Origin: Huiozyma naganishii CBS 8797
Taxonomy: Eukaryota > Ascomycota > Saccharomycetes > Saccharomycetales > Saccharomycetaceae
Length of the DNA stretch: 64,000 bases
Direction: 5' to 3'
Assembly: GCF_000348985.1 (NCBI RefSeq)
Contig: NC_035929.1
Span: 62,001-126,000 of the forward strand
The notes under the pieces: generated by a model
Told to the model about the DNA's origin: nothing
Database searches by the model: none
What the model saw: the letters and a program-made list of their open reading frames with translations, nothing else
Translations under genes and position numbers: made by a program
In this document: in pieces, positions 27,608-37,918 of the stretch
Numbering within the stretch: position 1 is the first letter of the stretch
Layout: every line of letters begins with the position of its first letter

Positions 27608-29268
27608 AATCGTACAACGATGTGATCAACTTGAACAATGCCAGGATCCAATCGTCCACGAGAGGGTACATTCACAAGGAGAACGTCGCCAGTAACTACA
27701 AGATTGCAAAAAAAATTGGCAAGGGCCAATTTGGGGTCGTATACAAAGCTCACGATCTGCGGAAAGGCGGCGTCGTGGCGCTCAAAAAAATGAACAAGCG
27801 AGGTAATGAGATGTCTATGTTTGGGATGAACCAGATCTTGCGCCAGATAGAGTTTTGGAACTCGTTGCAATGGTTTGGCCCCCTTGTCGGAGACGAAGTC
27901 ACAATGCTTATCAACTTGTTCAAGATACGATGGGAGATATTTATTATGTCGAAGTTGATCAAGAACCGCTATTTTATTCAATTTATTGAGTGCATTGACC
28001 AACCCGAGACCCCTGACGTTTGGATGGTCTTGGAATGGTGCAACTTGGGCGAGTTGCAATGGAAAAGAGAAAAAGCAAACTCACTACTACCGCAATGGGT
28101 GCAATTCCTTCCCCATGTTACTAGCGTGCAAGAGGTCACAATTGCATGCATCGAAGATTTATCAAAGGCGTTAAAGTTTTTAAAGAAAAATGGTATCGTC
28201 CATAGAGATGTCAAACCTTCCAATATTTTACTGGATGGCAACACTCAAACTTTCAAACTGACTGATTTCGGATGCAGTGTTCTAAGCCCGACAATGGCGG
28301 AGTTCGATGTCGCTGCTGTATCTTCAGAGTTTATACAGGATGCCTTCCATCGCGAGTTGTATAAAATTGTAGGGACACCTGCGTTTATCCCACCAGAGCT
28401 GTGCAATTTCACTAATGGGAATAAGAATGGCGAGGAGGCCATTGATGGATTCAAAATTGATATATGGGCTCTTGGTGTGACTTTATATTGCCTTCTGTTC
28501 AATGAAGTGCCGTTTTTTGGGGAGAACGAGTTTAGCACATACAACAAAATCGTCACCGAATCACTATTGGATAGGCTGGACGGATCGTCGCTTACCGATC
28601 TCGTCGTAAGGAGGTTACTGGATAAAGATCCTAACACTCGAATCGATATAGAAGAATTACTCCCGCAAGTGGAGATCGCGCGGAAATCTGTCTCTAAGAC
28701 ACTCAAGGGACGCGGTAGGAATAAAAATGGATCTCTCAAAAAAATGTGGAAGAAAGTTTGGAAGGGGAAGAGTAGCAATCCCACCTCGGCTCCGAAAAAT
28801 ACGATTTCTACTGCAAATGAGGATATAACAATAGTCGAATCTTTTGATTCTCTACCGTCAGTGCGATCGTCCTCTTTTGAAGGAGACCTGGAAGATGAAC
28901 CGACGCAAATTGTCAACCTTATTAAATTCGACTCTCACGAGCTGCATCATAGGCACAGGGAGGACCAGGAACATCAAATTGTAAATGATGATAGGTCAAG
29001 AGCACTGGATCGGAGGACTACTTATGTATCGGATAATTCAATTGACGTCCCCACACCAATAAAGAAATTGATAAGAATTAAGGGCACACCTGAGAAGAGC
29101 GAGGGGTATACGGACCATGCATCAGCTACTCCCACAAAGAAGAACCATAATCAAACTTGTTTACCGGAATCTAGGAATATCATCGATTTCAAGCATTTCA
29201 CTGATACAAATGTTGGCCAATCTTCAGATAGCTTCAAGGACTATCTGCATTTTGTTGACGAAATATAA
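27502..29268 (+). CDS. ELM1: Elm1, Snf1-activating and bud-neck protein kinase
   Basis: The 588-residue protein (640 in S. cerevisiae) has a Ser/Thr kinase domain at about 58-395. The glycine loop is KIGKGQFGVVYKAH, the catalytic loop IVHRDVKPSNILLD, the metal site LTDFGCS and the P+1 region VGTPAFIPPELC. Elm1-specific stretches include MFGMNQILRQIEFWNS and WCNLGELQWKRE, which match the S. cerevisiae protein closely. Elm1 phosphorylates Snf1 and acts at the bud neck in septin organisation, morphogenetic checkpoint and spindle-position control. The basic, Ser-rich tail (about 400-588) is the regulatory and localisation region. In S. cerevisiae ELM1 is YKL048C, next to CSE4; here ARP9 lies between them. 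Confidence 0.93.
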   Translation: MFNQSTRKSRIPTLLGDSPFQCTDLPLDFDYKQHVKSYNDVINLNNARIQSSTRGYIHKENVASNYKIAKKIGKGQFGVVYKAHDLRKGGVVALKKMNKRGNEMSMFGMNQILRQIEFWNSLQWFGPLVGDEVTMLINLFKIRWEIFIMSKLIKNRYFIQFIECIDQPETPDVWMVLEWCNLGELQWKREKANSLLPQWVQFLPHVTSVQEVTIACIEDLSKALKFLKKNGIVHRDVKPSNILLDGNTQTFKLTDFGCSVLSPTMAEFDVAAVSSEFIQDAFHRELYKIVGTPAFIPPELCNFTNGNKNGEEAIDGFKIDIWALGVTLYCLLFNEVPFFGENEFSTYNKIVTESLLDRLDGSSLTDLVVRRLLDKDPNTRIDIEELLPQVEIARKSVSKTLKGRGRNKNGSLKKMWKKVWKGKSSNPTSAPKNTISTANEDITIVESFDSLPSVRSSSFEGDLEDEPTQIVNLIKFDSHELHHRHREDQEHQIVNDDRSRALDRRTTYVSDNSIDVPTPIKKLIRIKGTPEKSEGYTDHASATPTKKNHNQTCLPESRNIIDFKHFTDTNVGQSSDSFKDYLHFVDEI

Positions 29269-29417
29269 ACCCTCATGCATTTAAGTATTTAATAACTAGA
29301 AAGGAATAATTAGAATACTCACATACTCTCCCTCCGAGTTTTGAGGAATTTCGTGCTCACTCCCGTAAAAAGTTCTCACTGCTTTATTATTACACAACTT
29401 ACAAGCATAAGTACTAC

Positions 29418-30827
29418 TTAAACTGCAATATCCCACAAACATGAGGGTCCAGTCTCATCATATTTACTTTTCGAGATATAGTTGACATCTCTTGAATGAG
29501 TAAATATCTGCTTAGCGACAATTTGGGCGCCGAGAAACGAAATGTCAGCGTAGCCGTGTTTCTTCCAATTAGGGAAATATTCAGGGTACTTTGAAAGTTT
29601 GATTACGGTAGGAATTTGCGAGTACTCCAATGTTGGAACAACGGAGGTGTCCATAAATTTATTCTTACTTCTTTTGTAAGCGGGAAGTGCTTCCAACGCG
29701 GCTTGCTCTCGTGAATTCTTCTCCTCTTCAGGTTCAATGACTAGATGATCTTTCACCAATTTGGCAATCAACCCCTCTTTAAACCCCTGGATGGAGCTGG
29801 TCGCACCTGTGATGATTATATTTTCCCAGGCAATTTGTGCCTTTGCAACGTCTGGTATGTTGTTCATGACGGCACCTGTTCTCTCGGATATCTTTGCGAT
29901 CAGCTCGTCACAGCCCTGAAACCTTTGCTTACCAATCGTGACCTCGTTCCCCTGGGAATCCCAAAACGAGTTGGTCTCCATCTCTGAATTGGGGACGTTC
30001 TTCTTCTTCTCATTTTTCATTCTTTCTCTCTCCTCTAAAACTTCTCTGGGATCACGGCCGGAGGTAACAAGATCCACTACATTCAATGAGCCTTCTTCTT
30101 CATCCTCGACACCATCTTCACCGGCAGTATCCAAAATCTTGTGGAACTTTTTCATGTCGTCGTTGACTACTTCGAAGATGTGCGATTTTTTAAGGATTTC
30201 GATGTCCTCGTCTGACAGGTGAGGAAGTAGTTTCTTGAGTGTTTGGTTTATACGGTCCCCTCCCATTTTCAATCTACTCCCAATGTAGGCCAATGCCGTG
30301 TAGTCTATCACAGGGACAATATCGGTGTAGCTGGTCCCAATATCAATGATGATAGAGTTCGGCTGCGATACCAAGGCGTACGTGGTTGCGAGGGCAGACG
30401 ACAGCAGAAACAAACTGCTCATTTGCAAATGCTCGAATACAAACTGCGTGATCCTTTCGCATTGGATCTGAGACCATTTGTGGCTTGTCAGCAACAACAG
30501 GGGGATGTTCGCCAGTTGAAACTCAAAAGCGCTTGGGTTATTCACCGACTGCTTGGCCAGGATCGATCCGTAAACCAGTTTCAAAAACTGCAAAAACGCA
30601 GGAAGGTCGGCAATCAGCCCATCTTTTATCGGAGACACCTCGACAGATGTCTCCGTCGGCTCAGAAAAGTACTTATTCTTTTTGTCACTGCCCACTTCCT
30701 TATATATTCTCGTTGGAATCTCTAATTCGGGCACAGTAAACGCCTCGTCGTTCAGCCCAAATTGAACCAGCGTCGTAGCAGACTCGGGATACACTATCAG
30801 AATGGAGTCTAATCTGAATGGAGCCAT
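29418..30827 (-). CDS. ARP9: Arp9, actin-related subunit of RSC and SWI/SNF
   Basis: The 469-residue protein (467 in S. cerevisiae) begins MAPFRLDSILIVYPESATTL and carries an actin fold. The nucleotide loop region reads SIIIDIGTSYTDIVPVIDY, and the C-terminal part IIITGATSSIQGFKEGL is the second phosphate loop equivalent. Arp9 pairs with Arp7 on the HSA helix of Snf2/Sth1 and is shared by the SWI/SNF and RSC remodellers. An acidic insert (about 238-255) is a feature of the family. The gene is divergent from CSE4. The S. cerevisiae gene (YMR033W) is on the other duplicated segment, so its position between ELM1 and CSE4 reflects the ancestral order. Confidence 0.93.
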   Translation of the reverse strand: MAPFRLDSILIVYPESATTLVQFGLNDEAFTVPELEIPTRIYKEVGSDKKNKYFSEPTETSVEVSPIKDGLIADLPAFLQFLKLVYGSILAKQSVNNPSAFEFQLANIPLLLLTSHKWSQIQCERITQFVFEHLQMSSLFLLSSALATTYALVSQPNSIIIDIGTSYTDIVPVIDYTALAYIGSRLKMGGDRINQTLKKLLPHLSDEDIEILKKSHIFEVVNDDMKKFHKILDTAGEDGVEDEEEGSLNVVDLVTSGRDPREVLEERERMKNEKKKNVPNSEMETNSFWDSQGNEVTIGKQRFQGCDELIAKISERTGAVMNNIPDVAKAQIAWENIIITGATSSIQGFKEGLIAKLVKDHLVIEPEEEKNSREQAALEALPAYKRSKNKFMDTSVVPTLEYSQIPTVIKLSKYPEYFPNWKKHGYADISFLGAQIVAKQIFTHSRDVNYISKSKYDETGPSCLWDIAV

Positions 30828-31174
30828 CGTATCCGTGTTTTCCGCTACCCAGTGTCAGTGTGTATCGCGGCAGAACCCTCTTGGTAGACGTGCAACCACT
30901 TTGAGCTTCTGAACTGTTGATTATTTCATCGCATTGAATAAAAGTGAACAAACAAAAAGTTTCAATGTTAATCGCTTTAAGAAGTCGTCTGAAACGATTC
31001 GTAGCAACTGCATCTACAAACCAACACTCCTCAGTACACTTGCTTGCAGTTCCAGTGGGTAAAGTCTGTGCAACAGGTGGGGAACTTTAAAGGAGTGTGT
31101 GTGACGTTTATTAACGGTAGAGGGAGAAAGAGAACACTAAGCATCAAAAACAAACGCGTGAAAGTAGGTCAAAT
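30828..31174. promoter_or_regulatory. divergent ARP9-CSE4 promoter region
   Basis: This 347 bp spacer separates two divergent chromatin genes. No TATA box or clear factor site stands out on either strand. It presumably holds both promoters. Confidence 0.45.
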
Positions 31175-31936
31175 ATGCAGAAACAACAATTTGATAGTAG
31201 CGATTGGGATCTGTTGCCCACCGCGCCGCTGACTACTGACCAGGAGAAAATCAATGAGAGAGCGCGGGAACTTCTGGAGAGAAACCGGAGGTACGGGAGA
31301 CTGCTGAAAACGGGCGGCGATCCGCTCCCAGAGCGAAGGCGGTACGAAAGAGACCTGGACTCAACAGATATACAGGATGGGGACGTTGTCTCCAATAGTG
31401 GTCCGTACGAGAACGAGCTCGACATATCGCACGTTCCGGACGATTTCGATGAAGAATTTGAAGACAGATCTGAATCAGAGGTCTTAAGTACCGTTAACGG
31501 TACAAATTCCATAATAGCGCCGCGGTCCGTCGAGACTCGTAGATACCAAAGGCCAAATAAGTTTGGCCAACTGGAGAAGAAGATCAAAGATATACAGAGG
31601 AAGAGAATTGACGGAACTGCGGCCCAACAGGGGAAGAAATTTAGACCGAGTAATTTGGCTTTGTACGAAATCAGGAAGTACCAACAATCCACGGACCTTT
31701 TAATATCAAAGATACCATTTGCTCGATTGGTCAAAGAGGTTGCCAGTGACTTTGTATGGGAGAGCGAACCCCTAACTTGGCAGTCGATGGCGATCTTGGC
31801 ATTGCAAGAAGCAAGCGAGGCTTATCTGGTGGGCCTCTTGGAACATGCCAATCTACTGGCTTTGCACGCGAAAAGAGTCACAGTGACCAAAAAGGACATA
31901 CAATTGGCTAGACGGATCAGAGGTCAGTTTATCTAG
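31175..31936 (+). CDS. CSE4: Cse4, centromeric histone H3 variant (CENP-A)
   Basis: The 253-residue protein (229 in S. cerevisiae) has a CENP-A histone fold at about 160-253. [18 protein letters not shown] is the alphaN/alpha1 region, [20 protein letters not shown] is alpha2, and the C-terminus is ARRIRGQFI. The CENP-A targeting loop ([15 protein letters not shown]) is longer than in canonical H3, as expected. The N-terminal tail keeps an END-like element, [16 protein letters not shown] (about 23-38) and [11 protein letters not shown] (about 54-64), the segment that recruits inner-kinetochore partners in S. cerevisiae. The tail between is acidic and somewhat longer than usual. Cse4 marks point centromeres. 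Confidence 0.96.
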   Translation: MQKQQFDSSDWDLLPTAPLTTDQEKINERARELLERNRRYGRLLKTGGDPLPERRRYERDLDSTDIQDGDVVSNSGPYENELDISHVPDDFDEEFEDRSESEVLSTVNGTNSIIAPRSVETRRYQRPNKFGQLEKKIKDIQRKRIDGTAAQQGKKFRPSNLALYEIRKYQQSTDLLISKIPFARLVKEVASDFVWESEPLTWQSMAILALQEASEAYLVGLLEHANLLALHAKRVTVTKKDIQLARRIRGQFI

Positions 31937-32344
31937 TTGATTACATCCTACCATTACCAGATGGTACCGAACACTCTCGCCGCCCCAGAGAGTTGAACCT
32001 CAGACATAAAACGAAAAAAAAGGGAAATCGCGTAATAATGAAGGGTACACGGCCCTTTAAAGGTTGCGGAGTCGTGCTCCTCCGGAAGGGGACGTACTAA
32101 TAATTCGTCGTCAGAGTACCAGGATACTGCTGCTCGATGATATTCTCCTGGACTTAGGGTACTCCTAAGGGTACCCCTTTAATTGCATTTGAGCTCGCTT
32201 CGGGGTTTTGGTATTTAAAGAAATTGTTGCCAGCGGGGTTCTTCTTACTCAAACGTTTCTTAAAGTTGTCGCCCCCCGCTCTCTCTCTCTTCATTGATTG
32301 TTTCACAGGACATAAGAAATTACATACTGCTAAGAGGTACTATA
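31937..32344. promoter_or_regulatory. EIS1 promoter region with two STRE cores
   Basis: This 408 bp region contains STRE cores AGGGG at 32087-32091 and CCCCT at 32174-32178, a TATTTAAAG box near 32210 and a CT repeat just before the gene. The arrangement suggests stress induction by Msn2/4, consistent with an eisosome gene. The link is motif-based. Confidence 0.45.
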
Positions 32345-35116
32345 ATGTCATTAGTATCTGCAGTGCCTAACGTGCGCAAAAATGCACTCGAGGAAGGGAC
32401 GGTTCAAGGTTCTGTCAAAGTAGAGAAATTTGAAGCTGCAGTGGCAGCCCAGAAACTGTCAGCCGAGCAGACGAAGATAGTTACGACTACGACTACTACG
32501 GTGCGTGCCAAGAGGAGTAAAAGTACCCCTGATAAGCACGACGATGACCATCAGGCGGTTCCACGGTCTATGAGGTCGGCTGCATCTAGTCAGTTGCAGT
32601 CGTACCAGAAACCAGGCGCCCCGCTAAGCAAAGAAGCACTGTACAAGGTTAAAATGAAATACGGGGTGTACGACTCACCTGCAACAAAAAGGAACAGTGG
32701 TGGTTTGGATAGCTTTCCTTCTGTTGGATACGCTGCAAATTCCGCGGTCCAGGATTCGGTTATGATGGGGAGATACGAACAGCAAATGGACCTAAACAGG
32801 GATGCAATCAGCGCCGCACAGAGTTTAAGCAAGGTGCTAATTACAGAGGAGAGCTTATTGGACTTCGGTAACGAAGCTGACAGTGCGAAAAAAGACAGAG
32901 ACTATCTTTATTCACACAACTCTGCAGCCGCTGTTTATAAAAATGCGCCTGATATCATTTTGCGCACGTTTGAAACTCCGGAGAACCCAGATGTTAGAAA
33001 ACAGATGAACCTATCTAAAGTTTTAACTGGCGCGGAAAGGAAAGCTAATAACAGAATCAAGAAAAGATACGTAGATGAATCTCCAGAGATGATAATCAAA
33101 AGAAACGAGAACGCCTTGAGTGCAGCTTATGCGGTACATCCTAGCGAACGTTTACCAGAACACTTTTCAGCGGAGGAACGACACAGACGGGACCTGGAGA
33201 AGCAAAAGTTGGAGATTGTTAAACACATGACTTCGGACAAAGTTTGGAAACTTGCCCAAGAAAAAACTGAGAAAAGATTACGCGAGCAGACAGAGCTTTA
33301 TGATTCAGAAACTTTGGTCTACGGTAACATGGATTACAACAGAGCCGCTGTGAAAGTGGCGATCAATAACTTGAAAAAGTCGCATCTTGCAGAATCTAAA
33401 CTTCTTGAGAAGACTCAGGGGAGAATCAACATTGGTAAGGATGTGTGGTTGAAGAATAATGATATTGATGATCTCGCCAGGGATTTGGTGAAACCAATAC
33501 TGAAGGAGGTTGACGAACGAGCTACAGCGCAGAGGAAGATAGACGTCCTGATTGATAAGAGGATTGAGGCTTATACACAAAGTTGGAACGACTGGAAATC
33601 TCTGCAGTTAACGCGTAATAAGAATGATATCGAGCTTGTTGAAAGAATTAAAAAATCTCAGTCTTATGAAAAATCTGAATTAAATTCCTCGAATGAGCAG
33701 AAATACAATGCAATGGTCTCCGAAATGGATTCAAAAATATCGGCAAAGAAACAGGAACTAGCTAAAGTACAGAAACGTAGAGCCGAGCTATCGACTAAAC
33801 TCCAACAAGAATTGGTGGCCACAGTGACTGAGCAAAAGAAGCGGTTATCTAGTTGGATGCTTGTTCAACAACAGGGATTGATTTCAGCGAAGAATGAAGA
33901 AACCAAGATGCTTCAACCTTACCTGAATGATCTGCAAGTCAGTGAAACGACTGATAGTCGTCTAAGAAGTGATATCGAGGCAATCAAGATTGAAATGAGA
34001 GATGTACAAAACGAAATCCAACTTCACGATAACAACATAATCAATCTGGAAAATGACTTGCAATTATTGATTTCCGGAACTGAACGTGGCGATGTTGCTT
34101 CTGATGAGCATAGATCTATGCTCTCTTTTAAGTCCAAAACCAAGAAAGAACAAATGAGCAAAGAACGCCACGAATCACAGGTAAAAGCACTCAAAGGAAG
34201 GAAATCAGATGAAGTAAAAGCACTTGACTCGAGCAGAGCTAAACTAGCGTCCTTAGAGAAGCAACTGGCTGCAAACGAAAAGGAATTGGGGGTCAACACT
34301 GCTAGGCTGACCAAAAATCGTGACGTAGTAAGAAAGTTTAAGTCTTTGCAACAATCGGATAGTGCCGCAGAGAAGTACGGTAACAAGGACGATTTAGACC
34401 AGTCAGTTAACCGTGCCATATCATCCGTCGGATTTGTTAGCAATATTGATGATGTGAGTTCTCTCTCTGAAGAAAGCAGCTTGACCCATTCCTTGGCTGA
34501 CGTAGGAGAGGTTATGCAAGCGGAAAGGGCCCAAAACATGGGCAGACCTACCATGGTCAACGCTGCAGATGACTCTCCAGTGGAAGGTAGTGCAAGTGAT
34601 GCGGCTCCATCTGCCTCTGCTCGGTCGGTTACTGGGGTTAGCGGTATTGTGGGAGCCCCCGCTGAGAATTTGAGCGCGCGCGCTAAACCGGTGCAGAGTT
34701 CACCTACTAGGTTGCCCCATAAGAATTCGCCAAATCAGGAGAAGTTTTCGAAGCCGCCAAAAGTGAGTAAAAACAAAAGATGGATGGAGCATTTTTTCCT
34801 TGGTTCTAATGCGAACCGCAGAAATCCTGCTAATACGAGACATTATTCCAAGCCGAATGTTACATCGCCTTTAGTTCAGCAACCCCCAATTCAGGCAAGA
34901 ACTTCTGTTGAAGAAATGCAGACCAGGGTGAGCACTCCATCATTCACTGGGTTCTCTCAAGGGTCCATTGAGAATGATAATGAAGTTAGGGGTCTTTCGG
35001 GTGTTGTGGAAGGCGTATCTCAAAAAAATGTTACGATTGCAGATACGACGGAGCACCCAGTTGCGCCTAAAGACGTTGAGGGCAAGAGGGACAGTCTGTT
35101 TAAAGAAGTGTTTTAA
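32345..35116 (+). CDS. EIS1: Eis1/YKL050C family eisosome protein
   Basis: Starting at the ATG at 32345 gives 923 residues (YKL050C 922, Eis1 843). The N-terminus MSLVSAVPN resembles MSLISAVED of the family. Conserved elements follow, such as KEALYKVKMKYGVYDSPA and DAISAAQSLSKVLI. The middle (about 280-690) is a long coiled coil rich in Lys, Glu and Gln. The C-terminal 230 residues are disordered and Ser/Pro-rich. Eis1 is needed for normal eisosomes, the furrow-forming complexes under the plasma membrane. The S. cerevisiae ohnologs are YKL050C beside CSE4 and EIS1 near ARP9, and this copy has both neighbours. Confidence 0.88.
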   Translation: MSLVSAVPNVRKNALEEGTVQGSVKVEKFEAAVAAQKLSAEQTKIVTTTTTTVRAKRSKSTPDKHDDDHQAVPRSMRSAASSQLQSYQKPGAPLSKEALYKVKMKYGVYDSPATKRNSGGLDSFPSVGYAANSAVQDSVMMGRYEQQMDLNRDAISAAQSLSKVLITEESLLDFGNEADSAKKDRDYLYSHNSAAAVYKNAPDIILRTFETPENPDVRKQMNLSKVLTGAERKANNRIKKRYVDESPEMIIKRNENALSAAYAVHPSERLPEHFSAEERHRRDLEKQKLEIVKHMTSDKVWKLAQEKTEKRLREQTELYDSETLVYGNMDYNRAAVKVAINNLKKSHLAESKLLEKTQGRINIGKDVWLKNNDIDDLARDLVKPILKEVDERATAQRKIDVLIDKRIEAYTQSWNDWKSLQLTRNKNDIELVERIKKSQSYEKSELNSSNEQKYNAMVSEMDSKISAKKQELAKVQKRRAELSTKLQQELVATVTEQKKRLSSWMLVQQQGLISAKNEETKMLQPYLNDLQVSETTDSRLRSDIEAIKIEMRDVQNEIQLHDNNIINLENDLQLLISGTERGDVASDEHRSMLSFKSKTKKEQMSKERHESQVKALKGRKSDEVKALDSSRAKLASLEKQLAANEKELGVNTARLTKNRDVVRKFKSLQQSDSAAEKYGNKDDLDQSVNRAISSVGFVSNIDDVSSLSEESSLTHSLADVGEVMQAERAQNMGRPTMVNAADDSPVEGSASDAAPSASARSVTGVSGIVGAPAENLSARAKPVQSSPTRLPHKNSPNQEKFSKPPKVSKNKRWMEHFFLGSNANRRNPANTRHYSKPNVTSPLVQQPPIQARTSVEEMQTRVSTPSFTGFSQGSIENDNEVRGLSGVVEGVSQKNVTIADTTEHPVAPKDVEGKRDSLFKEVF

Positions 35117-35481
35117 AGGGGAAAAGATTCACCATTTCGTCGCGAGCTATAATTTTTTATACAACTTTTATCGGATTTTTCCTTTTACCTCTTCTTTTTA
35201 TTTTCTACCAAGTTTAAGTTTCTATAATTTTGTTTCTGTAATTCGTACTTTAATCCTAATAACTATTGAACAGGGAGTTTGCCGCGAGATATAAGGATTA
35301 TTAAAGGGACTTCACCCAGTGGCACCTTTTTTTTACAAAGTCAGTTGAGGAAAGAATCCCTACATGCATGTTATAAATCATGTCTTGACATTATAAGGAG
35401 ATTACTTATGAAGGAAAAAAAATAAATGGATGGTATTAAAGGGTATACTATATTAGAAAGCACGCCGTTGTTGATGCATTA
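35117..35481. other. convergent EIS1-SFK1 3' region
   Basis: This 365 bp region lies between two stops on opposite strands. It is AT-rich with T-runs after EIS1 and A-runs before SFK1, fitting two facing polyadenylation regions. No gene is seen. Confidence 0.5.
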
Positions 35482-36435
35482 TTATACTGGAGGAGGACGT
35501 TCCTCGTACCAATGCATATTCTGGGGGTTATCTAAACTTGTCTCTGTCGAAGTTGTTGGTTCGTCTAAAACTTTGGTTGATGTAGTGGTTTGGTCATTGT
35601 ATCTTTTCTCCAAGTACTTGTCGAATTTGTAGTATCCTGACATTGCGTCTGAGGAGACGTTTGGCCAGTACTTTGATTTTCTCCAACGGGTCCCTAAGTA
35701 GAAATCAACGGACATGATAATAAAGAATACACCGAGCCAGAATGCGAGAAGCCATTCGAATTTTGCACTTGTCGAATTGTTATCGATGGCACCGAAACAG
35801 ATGGCCCAAATAATGGCACATATCACCCAGAGTAGTTTGATGATGGCGCTAATGGTAAATTTGTTCCACCTGTACCCTGCCCACTGGTACCACCGCAAAT
35901 TTTCCACATCAACGACCCCTGATTCATAGGTTTGCCTTGGGTGAATGAGAGCGTAATGTCTCCCCATGGAAAAGTACTCCCCAGTCAGGCAGCAGATGGA
36001 GAGAAACATGAATACTATAAATATACAAACCATTGCCGTGTGGACGTGTGGGTACAGGGCCGTTGAGAAGATGGTACAGAATAGCAGACCCAATTCACCT
36101 ATTGTCGCGAGCACAATTGCCGCGAGGATGAAGTTTCTTTCATGTATTGTGAACCAGGGGTTCATTTTGAACCAATGTCTCTGTGCGAACTCCAACACGA
36201 TGCACAGTACGTATCCGATACCCTGCCATCCAGCACACGAGATGAAGAGCGGTCTGAGGTTCGTGGCCCCAATATCTGAGATGTACACTGGGAATTGGTC
36301 CGTGTGCATGAACCAGTATATAGGGTGTCCCTGTGCTGCCCAAACCACCAGCATGGCTATCAGCATCCCGTACCAGGGAATGAAAGCGATCCAAGGGACC
36401 AAGAACGAAGCATTGCCAGGTTTAACGAATTTCAT
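35482..36435 (-). CDS. SFK1: Sfk1, plasma-membrane protein linked to PI4P and lipid asymmetry
   Basis: The frame from the ATG at 36435 encodes 317 residues (353 in S. cerevisiae). It is a Frag1/DRAM/Sfk1-family protein with six hydrophobic segments. The first is PWIAFIPWYGMLIAMLVVWA (about 14-33), followed by a conserved extracellular loop with YISDIGATNLRPLFISCAG. The others lie at about 72-90, 104-126, 134-152, 190-210 and 222-240. Sfk1 helps localise the PI 4-kinase Stt4 at the plasma membrane and is involved in phospholipid asymmetry and sterol retention. The tail is cytosolic and Thr/Ser-rich. It is the last gene of the YKL/YMR-type block. Confidence 0.92.
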   Translation of the reverse strand: MKFVKPGNASFLVPWIAFIPWYGMLIAMLVVWAAQGHPIYWFMHTDQFPVYISDIGATNLRPLFISCAGWQGIGYVLCIVLEFAQRHWFKMNPWFTIHERNFILAAIVLATIGELGLLFCTIFSTALYPHVHTAMVCIFIVFMFLSICCLTGEYFSMGRHYALIHPRQTYESGVVDVENLRWYQWAGYRWNKFTISAIIKLLWVICAIIWAICFGAIDNNSTSAKFEWLLAFWLGVFFIIMSVDFYLGTRWRKSKYWPNVSSDAMSGYYKFDKYLEKRYNDQTTTSTKVLDEPTTSTETSLDNPQNMHWYEERPPPV

Positions 36436-37918
36436 CACGACGAGTCGAGAGAAAAGAACCGCGGAGATTTGTGGACAAGATGCGGAGGGGATTAAGTATC
36501 TTATGTCTACGAGAGATGTCTAGCACACACACCCACGTACGCACACACATATATATATCTATTACACATTCGACAAAACAAGGCTTGAAAACATTTCAGG
36601 GTATCCCTATGACGCGATACCTCCGCCCCCCTCTACGAGCTGCAGATGCCGGTTTCCCTTAGGGTATTAGGCCAAATCACCCACATACACCGGTATATAT
36701 ATATATACATTTATATTTATATACCCGTTGCCAAGCCATTAAATTTGAGTAAAGAGATTGGGAAGGTTTTTGTGGGGGGAATCTTTGGAGCTTATTGTGT
36801 TTGGGAAGGCCTTTTAGGGGACAGTAGGGGCGGCTCGTTTCCCTCGCTGCGGCGAGTTCTCTGCAGTTCCCCCCCGCAGACAAAACCGGCCGCAGCAAAA
36901 CACCCAATGACGTCATGGGTACTGACCCGCGCTGAAACGTTCCACCCACGAACTGCCCACCCCTAAACAGGAAATTCAAGATTGCACAGTTTTTGGCAAG
37001 ATGGGAGCCGATAGGCGTTACCGGAATGGGTCAGTGTTACCCTCTTCCACTCTCCCACGTGACGCATTTCCGCTTTTCCCTTGTTTGCTTTCCCCCCTTA
37101 ACCCCTCCCCCCTCGCCCCGTTCCTTCGTTTGCCCCCCACCTCCCACGCCCATTTCTGTGCACCGCCCGTGGAACAATGCAAGTTCCTTAGAATGCCCAA
37201 GATATGATTGCTTCCACCGATTTGTCATGCATGATTAGGGCAGCGTCTTCGAGCCGCAAAGGGCATTTTTCCTGCACCGTTGCGGCTATTGTTTCTGCGC
37301 GCTCGCGTATTGTGTTGCCGTGCCGTGTTGTTTATTTCGCGCTCTTTGTTTTCTATTGTTCTCTGCCAGTTTGCCTTTTTTTTCTCTTTTCTTTTCTTTT
37401 TCTGAGCTTCGACTCAAAGTTCGCCCGTTTTGTGCGTTTGTTGTTGATGATCAACTAATACCAGTTGTCGTCGTTGTTCTTCTGTTATTTTATTTTATTT
37501 TTTTTCTTCCGCTGTTTGTTTCTCTCCCGGTATCCCACTTCTCTCCTGCATGTTTCTTGCTTTCTTGAGTATATTTTCTCTGTTTTTTTCTCTTTTAAAG
37601 AAACAGTCTTTCTCGTCCTCTCTCGGTTTCCTTTTTTTTTTTCTTTCTTCGTCCAAATAAAGTACACTTCTTCACGTCTCGCTTTTGGATATAGGAAAAA
37701 AGTTTTGCTTGGGAGTGAAGTGATTGCATACCTTCTCTTTCTTCTTTTACCTTCGAGATAGAGACCACAAGCTTTTGTTTTCGGTTTGAATTGGACCCCA
37801 AGTTCTAGAAAGGGGAAACATACACAGTGGAGCAAACAGTAACTGCTTCTGGTTCGTTTGTGCAAGGTTATATACGTGTTTTTTTTTCCACTTTTAAAGG
37901 CTCACATAGCAACAGTTT
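36436..37918. promoter_or_regulatory. long SFK1-CYC8 divergent region, pyrimidine-rich, at a synteny junction
   Basis: At 1483 bp this is one of the longest gene-free stretches. It contains alternating TA tracts near 36545 and 36700, a perfect CRE palindrome TGACGTCA at 36908-36915, and a CACGTGAC E-box near 37058. A strongly pyrimidine-rich plus strand spans about 37040-37790, including C-runs and T-runs. The last kilobase probably is the CYC8 promoter and a long leader. Several short frames in the C/T-rich part are composition artefacts. Confidence 0.45.
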
